From: Chthoniobacter flavus
Lineage (GTDB): Bacteria > Verrucomicrobiota > Verrucomicrobiia > Chthoniobacterales > Terrimicrobiaceae
DNA length: 10,813 nucleotides
Assembly (NCBI GenBank): GCA_945863785.1
Contig: CAMBAQ010000053.1
Span: 1-10,813 of the forward strand
Reading direction: 5' to 3'
Shown here: in pieces, positions 1-6,960 of the stretch
How positions within the stretch are numbered: position 1 is the first letter of the stretch
How the letters are laid out: the number at the start of each line of letters is the position of its first letter
Notes under the pieces: model-generated
Told to the model about the DNA's origin: nothing
Database searches by the model: none
The model's input: only the letters and a program-made list of their open reading frames with translations
Program-made: the position numbers and the translations under genes

Positions 1-1
1 T

Positions 2-253
2 AAAGCAGCAAATGAAATGGAGACACTCAAGCTCCACGCAAAAGACACCGGCAGCGCAGACGTTCAAATCGCGCTCCTGTCACAACGCATTCTATCTCTC
101 ACCGAGCACCTGAAAGTCAACGCCAAGGATCATTCCTCCCGTCGCGGACTTCTCAAGCTCGTTGCTACCCGGCGTAGCTTGCTTGATTACCTCAAGCGAA
201 CCGCCAAAGCTCGTTACTCGGCGGTCCTCGAGAAACTCGACCTCCGTAAATAA
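2..253 (+). CDS. rpsO: 30S ribosomal protein S15, 3' part (5' end outside window)
   Basis: RpsO binds the central domain of 16S rRNA early in 30S assembly. The reading frame is open from base 2 and runs into the window edge, so the true start lies upstream. Compared with the 89-residue E. coli protein, roughly the first 7-10 residues are missing. The Met at 17-19 is internal, because the codons before it (K-A-A-N-E) continue the usual N-terminal helix. Family hallmarks visible are DTGSADVQIALL, the rRNA-binding DHSSRRGLLKLV and the RRSLLDYLKR helix, ending in LDLRK. It is followed by a hairpin terminator and then pnp, the conserved rpsO-pnp order. Identity is essentially certain; only the start is unknown. 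Confidence 0.97.
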   Translation, partial: KAANEMETLKLHAKDTGSADVQIALLSQRILSLTEHLKVNAKDHSSRRGLLKLVATRRSLLDYLKRTAKARYSAVLEKLDLRK

Positions 254-270
254 CGTCAATCCACTCCTGA

Positions 271-297
271 AAGCCCCGTTCATCGGGGCTTTTCTTT
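271..297 (+). terminator. Rho-independent terminator after rpsO
   Basis: A perfect 8-bp stem (AAGCCCCG at 271-278 with CGGGGCTT at 284-291) encloses a 5-nt loop and is followed by TTCTTTC. It lies 17 nt after the rpsO stop and 47 nt before pnp. It should end or attenuate rpsO transcription, so pnp is read by partial read-through or from its own promoter in the short gap. I could not identify a convincing promoter there. The tail is interrupted by C, so termination may be incomplete. Confidence 0.85.
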
Positions 298-344
298 CAT
301 TACCACCCTGTCGTTTTATCTAACGGCACTTCGTATCTTTTACT

Positions 345-2471
345 ATGTCTCATTCCGTAACCGCTCAAGCGGGTCAATCTCCTATCACATTCGAATCTGG
401 TAAACTTGCCAAACTCGCAGACGGCGCAGTGACTGTCCGCTCGGGTGACACCATTGTCATCGTGACGGCTGTTTCCGCCACCACAATCAAGGACGGCCAG
501 GATTTCTTCCCTCTCACCGTCGAATACAAAGAAAAAGCCGCCGCCGTTGGTAAATTGCCCGGTGGATACTTCAAACGTGAGGGTCGCCCCACGGAGAAGG
601 AAATTCTGACGGCACGTATGACAGATCGTCCATTGCGCCCGCTTTTTCCAAAAGGTTATCTCTATGATACCCAGGTCATCACCCTTCTCTTGAGCGCCGA
701 TGGTCAGAACGATCCCGATATGCTCTCGATTAATGGAGCTTCGGCCGCACTTTGTGTTTCCGACATCCCATTCGCAGGCCCGATCGGGGCTGTTCGTATT
801 GGACGTATCGGTGGAACCTTTGTCATCAACCCGACTCACTCCGAGCGCCTCGATAGCGATCTCGATCTTGTGTATGTCGGCGATGGTGAAAAAGTCATCA
901 TGATCGAGGGCGCTGCCAACGAGCTCGCCGAAGCGGAGTTCACTGCCGCTCTGGATTTTGCCCGTGAAGCCGTGAAGCCTATCGTTGCTGCGCAGCGTGA
1001 GCTCGCTGCCAAAGTTGGCAAAGAAAAGCGCTCCATGCCGCTCTTCGAGGTAAATTCTTCGATTCTGGAAATCGCCTACCAAGTTGCGGGAGACCGCATC
1101 GAGTCAGCTCTCTACACTTCCGGCAAAGTAGCCCGCAGTAAAGCCGTCGGCGCCTTGCGCGACGAGGTGAGTGCCGCTGTTCTTCAGCAATTCCCGACCG
1201 CCTCGAAGTTCGATATCTCGCAAGCGTTTGATTATTTGCAGAAAAAAGCTTTCCGCATCAGCATTCTCGACCGCAAGCAGCGTTGCGACGGTCGTGGTCT
1301 TCATGAGCTCCGTCCGCTCTCTGGCGAGACCGGCCTCCTGCCGCGCACGCATGGATCCGCTCTCTTTGCACGTGGTGAGACTCAGGCTCTCGGCATCGCG
1401 ACACTCGCCCCTGCGGACGAGGCTCAAATGATTGACTCCTATGGTGGAGGTCCTGACACTAAGCGCTTCCTCCTTCACTACAACTTCCCACCCTTCAGCG
1501 TGGGTGAGACTGGTCGTTTCGGTGGACAGAACCGCCGCGAGATCGGACACGGTGCCCTTGCCGAGCGCTCGATCGAGCCAGTCGTGCCAAGTGAGAAGGA
1601 TTTCCCTTACGCCATTCGTATCGTGAGCGAAGTGATGGAATCCAATGGATCCACATCGATGGCCAGTGTCTGCGCTGGCGTGCTTGCGCTTATGGACGCT
1701 GGTGTTCCGCTCCGTCGCCCAGTGGCCGGTATCTCGGTCGGTCTCGTTACCGAATTCGAGGGTGAGACACTCAAACGCTACACCACGCTTACCGACATTA
1801 TCGGAAGCGAAGATCACTTCGGTGACATGGATTTCAAACTCTGTGGAACGGAAGTGGGTGTCACTGGCTTCCAGCTTGATCTCAAGCTGCCCGGCATCTC
1901 GCACGAGATCATGGCTGAGGCGGTGATCGAGGCCAAAGAGTCGCGCACAAAAATCCTAGATGTCATGAACGGCATTCTTGCCAGCCCACGTGCTGAGCTT
2001 AGCCAATACGCTCCGCGCATCGAAACCATCCGAATCAATCCAGACAAGATCGGTCTCATCATTGGACCAGGCGGCAAGACGATCAAAGGCATCGTTGCCG
2101 AGACCGGCGCCGAGATCAACATCGAGGACGACGGATCCATCCACATCTACTCGAACAATGGCGAAAGTCTCAAGCGCGCGAAGGAAATCATCAATGGCAT
2201 GACCAAGGAGATTTCGATCGGCGAGATCTACCAAGGCACGGTCGTTTCGATCAAGGAATTCGGCGCATTCGTCGAAGTCCTTCCAGGCAAAGACGGTCTC
2301 GTTCACATTTCTGAATTGGCCGATTTCCGCGTCAATAAAGTCGAAGACGTTGTGAAAATGGGCGACGCGATTTGGGTCAAATGCATCGGAGTCGATGACA
2401 AGGGACGCGTGAAACTCAGTCGCAAGGCCGCGATGAAGGACCGCGACGAAGCCGCTGTCAAACAAGACTAA
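345..2471 (+). CDS. pnp: Polyribonucleotide nucleotidyltransferase (PNPase)
   Basis: PNPase is a trimeric 3'-to-5' phosphorolytic exoribonuclease. It releases nucleoside diphosphates in mRNA decay and can also add 3' tails. The 708 residues carry the full family architecture: RNase PH domain 1 (about 12-145), a helical linker, RNase PH domain 2 (about 320-540), a KH domain (about 555-615) and an S1 domain (about 625-697). The second RNase PH core keeps LPRTHGSALFARGETQAL. It also keeps the metal-binding EDHFGDMDF with Asp490 and Asp496, which match D486 and D492 of E. coli. The KH loop is GPGG at 574-577, and S1 shows GxxxxGxVVSIKEFGAFVEV. Length is normal (E. coli 711). The ATG at 345 gives a natural N-terminus, but no Shine-Dalgarno is visible (TATCTTTTACT precedes it). 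It lies downstream of rpsO and ends at a strong terminator. Confidence 0.98.
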   Translation: MSHSVTAQAGQSPITFESGKLAKLADGAVTVRSGDTIVIVTAVSATTIKDGQDFFPLTVEYKEKAAAVGKLPGGYFKREGRPTEKEILTARMTDRPLRPLFPKGYLYDTQVITLLLSADGQNDPDMLSINGASAALCVSDIPFAGPIGAVRIGRIGGTFVINPTHSERLDSDLDLVYVGDGEKVIMIEGAANELAEAEFTAALDFAREAVKPIVAAQRELAAKVGKEKRSMPLFEVNSSILEIAYQVAGDRIESALYTSGKVARSKAVGALRDEVSAAVLQQFPTASKFDISQAFDYLQKKAFRISILDRKQRCDGRGLHELRPLSGETGLLPRTHGSALFARGETQALGIATLAPADEAQMIDSYGGGPDTKRFLLHYNFPPFSVGETGRFGGQNRREIGHGALAERSIEPVVPSEKDFPYAIRIVSEVMESNGSTSMASVCAGVLALMDAGVPLRRPVAGISVGLVTEFEGETLKRYTTLTDIIGSEDHFGDMDFKLCGTEVGVTGFQLDLKLPGISHEIMAEAVIEAKESRTKILDVMNGILASPRAELSQYAPRIETIRINPDKIGLIIGPGGKTIKGIVAETGAEINIEDDGSIHIYSNNGESLKRAKEIINGMTKEISIGEIYQGTVVSIKEFGAFVEVLPGKDGLVHISELADFRVNKVEDVVKMGDAIWVKCIGVDDKGRVKLSRKAAMKDRDEAAVKQD

Positions 2472-2488
2472 AAAACTCCTTAAAAATT

Positions 2489-2527
2489 TCCGCCCCGCCC
2501 CGATTGGGGTGAGGGCGGATTTTTTTT
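2489..2527 (+). terminator. Rho-independent terminator after pnp
   Basis: The outer stem TCCGCCC (2489-2495) pairs with GGGCGGA (2513-2519). The inner stem CCCC (2498-2501) pairs with GGGG (2506-2509) around a GATT loop. A run of eight T (2520-2527) follows. It starts 18 nt after the pnp stop, so pnp and sucA are separate transcription units. Confidence 0.92.
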
Positions 2528-2594
2528 GACTTGGGCTGTTCCTTTTTTCCGAACCGCATTTTTTTCGATTCTTGCCAAACGCGGAAAAAAAATA

Positions 2595-2633
2595 CACTTT
2601 TCAGGCTTAAAGCCTTCACTTTTGACAGGCTTA
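2595..2633 (+). repeat. Imperfect direct repeat upstream of sucA (possible operator)
   Basis: CACTTTTCAGGCTTA at 2595-2609 recurs at 2617-2633 as CACTTTTGACAGGCTTA, identical apart from a 2-nt GA insertion. The copies start 22 nt apart, about two helical turns. The first copy also runs into a small palindrome, GGCTTAAAGCC (2604-2614). The position, 20-60 nt before the sucA start, fits a binding site for a regulator of the TCA-cycle operon, but no known operator is recognised. The repeat is directly visible; its function is inference. Confidence 0.5.
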
Positions 2634-2651
2634 TTATGCCATACAGATATT
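2622..2651 (+). promoter_or_regulatory. Possible sucAB promoter elements
   Basis: A consensus-like TTGACA lies at 2622-2627 and GATATT (4/6 to TATAAT) at 2646-2651, spaced 18 nt. Used together they would start transcription at about 2658, inside sucA, which fits poorly with ATG 2654. TATTAT at 2632-2637 (5/6) would start RNA at about 2644 and leave a leader of about 10 nt, in line with the missing Shine-Dalgarno, but it lacks a good -35 box. A promoter is needed here because a terminator closes pnp upstream. Which elements serve is uncertain. Confidence 0.35.
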
Positions 2652-2653
2652 GA

Positions 2654-5395
2654 ATGAATACTTCTCTCCCCGCCCGCGCTAACGAGGCACTGATTGATGA
2701 ACTTTATGAGCGGTGGGTCACTGATCACAGTTCCGTTGACCCAGAGTGGGCCGCATTTTTTGAGGGATTTGAACTCGGGCTCGTCCGCAGCCGCAAGGTT
2801 GAAGCGCGCGAGGCGACTCAAGGATCTGCCTCACCTCTCCAGGCCCGAGTGGATTTGTTGGTTGAAGCTTATCGTGCGATCGGCCATACCGCAGCTCATC
2901 TCAACCCCCTGGCAAAATCCGCTCCGTCTATTTCCCGTTTGGAGCCTTCGGATTTCGGTCTAGGGGAAGCCGATTTGAACGAAGTGGTTTCTTCACGAAA
3001 CTTTCAGCAGGGTCGTGAGATGCCGCTCAAGGAGATGATTGCTGGGCTTCGGCAAACCTATTGCGAAACCCTCGGCGTGGAATTCACTCACATACAGGAT
3101 CCCGCCATGCGCGAATGGGTGGCTGATCGCGTTGAGAGCCGTCGCAGCGCTTCCCGTCAACTTCCAGAGGTACACCGCGATATTCTTCGCAAACTTTATC
3201 AGGCCGAAACGTTCGAGTCCTTTATTCATACAAAATTTGTCGGGCAGAAGCGGTTTTCGCTCGAGGGTGGGGAGTCTCTCATGCTCTCACTCGACGCGAT
3301 CCTTGAAGGATGTGGATCTGCCGGCGTCCTCGAAATCGTGATGGGCATGGCCCACCGTGGTCGACTCAACGTTCTGGCTAACTTTTTAAACAAGCCCTTG
3401 GACGTCATTTTCAATGAGTTTCAAGATACGTTTGACCCTCAATTGGTCGGCGGCAGCGGAGACGTGAAATACCACCTTGGTTACCAGACGACCAGAGATG
3501 TGCCGAGTGGTCACAAAGTCGAGATCCGCATGGCGGCAAACCCAAGCCATCTAGAGGCAGTTGACGCCGTCGTTCAGGGTAAGGCCCGCGCTCGACAACG
3601 TATATTGGAAGACACTGTGGAGCGCACGAAGGTGCTTCCAATTTTAGTGCATGGAGACGCCGCTTTTATCGGACAGGGCATCGTTGCGGAGACATTCAAC
3701 ATGTCTCAACTTCCCGGCTATCGCACTGGTGGAACGATACACCTCGTGGTCAACAATCAGATCGGGTTCACCACGCTCCCGGCTGATGCACGCTCCACGC
3801 GTTATTGCACCGATATGGCCAAAATGGTCGATGCGCCTATCTTTCACGTCAATGGAGAGGATCCTCTCACCGTGATCGAGGTTGCTCAGATCGCTCTCGA
3901 GTTCCGTCAAAAGTTCCGCCGCGATGTGGTGATCGATATTTATTGCTACCGCCGGCATGGACACAATGAGACGGACGAACCGCTCTTCACCCAGCCCGAC
4001 CTTTACTCGATCATCAAGGTTCATCCGCTTCTCAGCGCCACGTTCGCAGCGCAAGTTTCTGCTCTCGGGACCGTCACTGCCGATGAGGCTGCGGAAATCA
4101 AGGCCAGGCTGCTTGAAAAGCTCGAAGCGGCCTTCAGTGAAGTGAAAAAAAAGGGCGAACCAAAAAAGAAGAAAAGCGAATTCGCTGGATCCACGGCGAT
4201 ATTCCAACCTCCCTACTCTCACGAACCCGTCAACACCGCTATTACAGTCGCCACGCTCGACAACGTAGCCGCGGCCATCACCACGGTTCCCAAAAACTTT
4301 AACGTCGTACCGAAAATCAAAAGGACTGTCGTTGATCGTCGACTCCAAGTTTGGAAAGATGGAGGACCTTACGATTGGGGATTTGCGGAAGCATTGGCCT
4401 TCGGTTCACTCCTTATCGAGGGTACGCCGGTACGTCTGTCCGGTCAGGACAGCCGTCGAGGCACATTCAGTCACCGTAATTCGGTTCTCTACGATGAGGT
4501 GACTCGCGATCGCTACTTCCCACTCAAAAACATTTCACCCAAGCAGGAGACATTCTGCGTCTATAATAGCCCGCTTTCCGAGTATGCCGTACTCGGTTTC
4601 GATTACGGTTATTCGATGGATTTCCCATCGATGCTCTGCATCTGGGAAGCTCAGTTTGGCGACTTTGCCAATGGAGCACAGATCATCATTGATCAATTTA
4701 TCGCCTCAGCTGAAGCCAAGTGGCGTCGCCCGAGCTCGATTGTGATGCTGCTGCCTCATGGTTACGAAGGTCAAGGTCCCGAGCACTCCAGTGCGAGGTT
4801 GGAGAGATTCCTTCAGCTTTGCGCCGAGGATAACATGCAGGTGTGCAATATTACGACGCCCGCCCAGTATTTCCATGTCCTTCGCAGGCAGATCCACCGC
4901 GGCTACCGCAAGCCGCTCATCATTATGTCACCGAAAAGCCTCTTGCGCTCGGAGGATGCCGCCTCGCGGGTGGAGGATTTTACGAATGCTCGTTTCGAGG
5001 AGATCTTGGATGACCCTACCATCAAGGACCCCAAAAAAGTGAATCGCGTGGTCTTCTGTTCAGGCAAGGTTTATTACGATCTTGTTCGCGGACGTGAGGA
5101 GGCGAAGCAAACTGCGACGACGGCGATCATCCGTTTTGAGCAGATCTACCCACTCCACAGCGAGCGGTTGAAAGCACTAGCCAAGCGCTACCCCGGCACC
5201 AAGCGGTACGTCTGGTGTCAGGAGGAGCCCCAAAACATGGGTGCTTGGAATTTCATAGCTCCGCGCATAGCGGGTCTCGTTGGATCTCTCATCGGCTATG
5301 CTGGCCGAGAAGAGAGCGCCAGCACCGCCACCGGGTCTTCCGGAAAGCACAAAGAACAACAAGCCGCCCTTATCAAGCAAGCCTTTGAAGTCTAA
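2654..5395 (+). CDS. sucA: 2-oxoglutarate dehydrogenase E1 component
   Basis: SucA is the thiamine-diphosphate-dependent E1 of the 2-oxoglutarate dehydrogenase complex. It decarboxylates 2-oxoglutarate and passes the succinyl group to lipoyl-E2. The 913 residues (E. coli 933) align along the whole family. The N-terminal LIDELYERWVTDHSSVDPEW resembles the E2-contacting tail of E. coli E1. Further motifs are MAHRGRLNVLANFLNKP, ANPSHLEAVDAVVQGKARA (about 296), GDAAFIGQGIVAE (about 334), the ThDP/metal loop VNNQIGF (about 367) and the active-site YRRHGHNETDEP (about 430). The C-terminal half keeps RLSGQDSRRGTFSHR, IWEAQFGDFANGAQIIIDQF, HGYEGQGPEHSSARLERFLQL and CSGKVYYDL. A Lys-rich segment at about 498-510, encoded over A8 (4145-4152) and A6 (4162-4167) runs, is unlike the E. 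coli protein. The first ATG fits the family start although no Shine-Dalgarno precedes it. sucB follows after 6 nt. Confidence 0.97.
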   Translation: MNTSLPARANEALIDELYERWVTDHSSVDPEWAAFFEGFELGLVRSRKVEAREATQGSASPLQARVDLLVEAYRAIGHTAAHLNPLAKSAPSISRLEPSDFGLGEADLNEVVSSRNFQQGREMPLKEMIAGLRQTYCETLGVEFTHIQDPAMREWVADRVESRRSASRQLPEVHRDILRKLYQAETFESFIHTKFVGQKRFSLEGGESLMLSLDAILEGCGSAGVLEIVMGMAHRGRLNVLANFLNKPLDVIFNEFQDTFDPQLVGGSGDVKYHLGYQTTRDVPSGHKVEIRMAANPSHLEAVDAVVQGKARARQRILEDTVERTKVLPILVHGDAAFIGQGIVAETFNMSQLPGYRTGGTIHLVVNNQIGFTTLPADARSTRYCTDMAKMVDAPIFHVNGEDPLTVIEVAQIALEFRQKFRRDVVIDIYCYRRHGHNETDEPLFTQPDLYSIIKVHPLLSATFAAQVSALGTVTADEAAEIKARLLEKLEAAFSEVKKKGEPKKKKSEFAGSTAIFQPPYSHEPVNTAITVATLDNVAAAITTVPKNFNVVPKIKRTVVDRRLQVWKDGGPYDWGFAEALAFGSLLIEGTPVRLSGQDSRRGTFSHRNSVLYDEVTRDRYFPLKNISPKQETFCVYNSPLSEYAVLGFDYGYSMDFPSMLCIWEAQFGDFANGAQIIIDQFIASAEAKWRRPSSIVMLLPHGYEGQGPEHSSARLERFLQLCAEDNMQVCNITTPAQYFHVLRRQIHRGYRKPLIIMSPKSLLRSEDAASRVEDFTNARFEEILDDPTIKDPKKVNRVVFCSGKVYYDLVRGREEAKQTATTAIIRFEQIYPLHSERLKALAKRYPGTKRYVWCQEEPQNMGAWNFIAPRIAGLVGSLIGYAGREESASTATGSSGKHKEQQAALIKQAFEV

Positions 5396-5401
5396 AATCG
5401 C

Positions 5402-6481
5402 ATGAAAATCGAAGTTAAAATTCCAGCCGTTGGAGAGTCTATCACCTCCGGAGTGCTTTCCATTTGGCATAAAAAAGAGGGTGATAGTGTCTCCCGTGAC
5501 GAGTTGCTCTTCACGTTAGAAACCGACAAGGTTTCACAAGAAGTGATGGCGGCGGATTCCGGTGTCCTTCACATTAAAGTTCCCGAAGGCCAAGAGGTGA
5601 AAATCGGCCAAGTCGTGGCCGAAATCGCCCCCGGCCAAGCGGCAGCGCCTGCGAAAGCCGCAGCTCCTGAGTCAGCGAAGCCTGCCGTCGTGGAAAAAGC
5701 AGTTGCAGCAACGCCAGCGCCGGCGCCAGCACCGATCGTTGCCGTGAAGTCTGCGCCTGTAGTTTCGGCGTCCGGCGATGAATCCCGCACTGTGCGGAAA
5801 AAACTCTCCCCTCTGCGCCGTAAGATCGCCACCCAGCTTGTGATGGCCCAGCAAACGGCGGCCATTCTAACAACGTTCAATGAATGCGATATGACTGCCG
5901 TGATGGCCCTTCGCAAGGAATTGCAGGAGGAATTCACCAAAAAACACGGAGTCAAACTTGGCTTCATGAGCTTCTTCATCAAAGCAGTGGTTGATGCGCT
6001 CCAAGCTATCCCATCCATCAATTCCCGTATCGATGGTGAAGATCTTGTGACCAGCACGGTGTATGATATCGGAGTCGCTGTTGGCACTGAGCGGGGGCTT
6101 ATCGTTCCCGTCGTGCGCGATTGCGATCGCCTCAGTTTTGCGGACATTGAATCCCGCCTCGCTGGATACGCCACAAAAGCCCGCGAAGGCAAAATTTCAT
6201 TGGATGACCTCAAGGGTGGCGTTTTCACCATCAGCAATGGCGGCACCTACGGCTCACTTCTCAGCACACCAATCCTGAATCCCCCGCAAAGTGGCATTCT
6301 CGGCATGCACAAAATTCAAGAACGCCCAGTCGTCATCAAAGGCCAGATCGTCGCCCGTCCGATGATGTATCTCGCTCTGAGTTACGATCATCGTGTGGTG
6401 GACGGTAAAGAGGCAGTGACATTCTTGGTGCGAGTCAAAGATTGCATCGAAAATCCGGCTCGATTGCTCTTGGGAGCTTAA
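5402..6481 (+). CDS. sucB: Dihydrolipoyllysine succinyltransferase (E2 of 2-oxoglutarate dehydrogenase), lacking the E3-binding domain
   Basis: SucB carries the lipoyl arm and moves the succinyl group from E1 to CoA. Visible parts are a lipoyl domain (1-78) with modified lysine Lys43 in LETDKVSQEV, an Ala/Pro-rich swinging linker (about 79-123), and the catalytic core (about 130-359). The core starts at LSPLRRKIATQLVMAQQTAAI, has TTFNECDMTAVMALR, and ends with the catalytic SYDHRVVDG (His330, Asp334). The linker leads straight into the core, so the roughly 35-residue peripheral subunit-binding domain normally found between them is absent. This explains the length of 359 against about 405 in E. 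coli. The TTFNE-DM signature favours succinyltransferase over acetyltransferase, and the upstream sucA agrees. It is translated from ATG 6 nt after the sucA stop, very likely in the same operon, with no clear ribosome binding site. No lpd (E3) gene is in the window. Confidence 0.95.
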   Translation: MKIEVKIPAVGESITSGVLSIWHKKEGDSVSRDELLFTLETDKVSQEVMAADSGVLHIKVPEGQEVKIGQVVAEIAPGQAAAPAKAAAPESAKPAVVEKAVAATPAPAPAPIVAVKSAPVVSASGDESRTVRKKLSPLRRKIATQLVMAQQTAAILTTFNECDMTAVMALRKELQEEFTKKHGVKLGFMSFFIKAVVDALQAIPSINSRIDGEDLVTSTVYDIGVAVGTERGLIVPVVRDCDRLSFADIESRLAGYATKAREGKISLDDLKGGVFTISNGGTYGSLLSTPILNPPQSGILGMHKIQERPVVIKGQIVARPMMYLALSYDHRVVDGKEAVTFLVRVKDCIENPARLLLGA

Positions 6482-6720
6482 AAAAGGGTTTATACCATTG
6501 TCCCTTTGAAATTAGACTTTGCAGCGGAAAAGGGGGGAATGGCCGTCTCGGCCGTGTTGAGACTGGTCTACTTTCTCGCACCCTACCCATCGCAACCAAA
6601 GGAGCAGACCGCAGCACACAGGCGAGACGCGCTGTGCCCCTCTACTAAAATCCAAAAGCAAGCGGCTTTTGGTATTAGACTTCATAGTGCTGCGTCTTTT
6701 ATTTTCCTAGCGAAGGAAAA
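6482..6720. other. Non-coding gap between convergent units, several hairpins
   Basis: No convincing gene lies in these 239 bases between the sucB stop and the end of the minus-strand operon. Several inverted repeats are visible. CCATT (6495-6499) pairs with AATGG (6538-6542), extended by TCCCTTT (6501-6507) against AAGGGGG using two G-T pairs. GGCCG-TCT-CGGCC lies at 6541-6553. CACA(G)GCG pairs with CGCTGTG at about 6617-6636. An 8-bp terminator stem lies at 6652-6672. ATTAGACTT occurs twice, near 6511 and 6674. The first hairpin may protect the 3' end of sucAB mRNA, but it has no T run. The region could be a structured 3' UTR or an unannotated small RNA; nothing in it matches a family I recognise. 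Confidence 0.45.
6645..6672 (-). terminator. Terminator of the minus-strand operon
   Basis: CCAAAAGC (6652-6659) and GCTTTTGG (6665-6672) form a perfect 8-bp stem with a 5-nt loop. Read on the minus strand, the stem is followed by ATTTTAG, a short U-rich tail, 49 nt after the last gene of the operon (stop at 6721). On the plus strand the stem is followed by TATTAGAC, a poorer tail. It may act weakly on sucAB read-through as well, but I assign it mainly to the minus strand. Confidence 0.6.
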
Positions 6721-6960
6721 CTAAAAAAGTCGCGGCGGGATGTGCTCGTTGGGGCTCCCGCAATAAGGACAGAGTGGCAGTGACACTAGCTTCTCGGCGG
6801 TGAATTTGCGGGCGCAGAGGTGGCATTGGATGAGATCTTTTCTATCGTTAGCTGCGTGACGCTTTCGAGCGATTTCATAGCAAATCCAAACGAAAAAAAT
6901 GCCAGCAAGGAAAACGATAAGGGCAGCAAAGACAAGCCATGGAATGGAAATAGGAATCAT
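6721..6960 (-). CDS. Small membrane-anchored zinc-ribbon protein
   Basis: A 79-residue protein with one strong N-terminal membrane helix (about residues 7-29). A basic stretch (ARKRHAANDRK) follows, then a C-terminal zinc ribbon with Cys46-x2-Cys49 and Cys64-x2-Cys67 (QCHLC and LCPYC). The positive charges after the helix predict that the ribbon faces the cytoplasm. I do not recognise a named family. Its ATG overlaps the stop of the TonB-like gene as ATGA, and AGAAG lies 5 nt before the start, so it is translated with the preceding Ton-type genes. It is the last gene before the terminator. A role as an accessory or scaffold of the ExbB-ExbD-TonB assembly is an inference from position only; DNA, RNA or protein binding through the ribbon are all open. 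Confidence 0.8.
   Translation of the reverse strand: MIPISIPWLVFAALIVFLAGIFFVWICYEIARKRHAANDRKDLIQCHLCARKFTAEKLVSLPLCPYCGSPNEHIPPRLF

Noticed and set aside
300..1904. Long antisense reading frames opposite pnp (260 codons at 300-1082 and 266 codons at 1104-1904)
   Set aside because: They lie wholly opposite the conserved pnp gene, show no recognisable domains, and arise from its codon pattern.
3644..4348. Antisense 234-codon frame opposite sucA
   Set aside because: It overlaps highly conserved SucA core sequence, and the translation has no recognisable motif or ribosome binding site.
5569..6246. Antisense 225-codon frame opposite sucB, rich in Ala, Thr and Gly
   Set aside because: Its composition mirrors the Ala/Pro linker of SucB on the other strand; it is a shadow frame.
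6442..6724. Overlapping plus-strand frames of 68 and 72 codons after sucB
   Set aside because: They run through hairpins and the terminator, the first begins inside sucB, and neither has a plausible start signal or protein-like composition.
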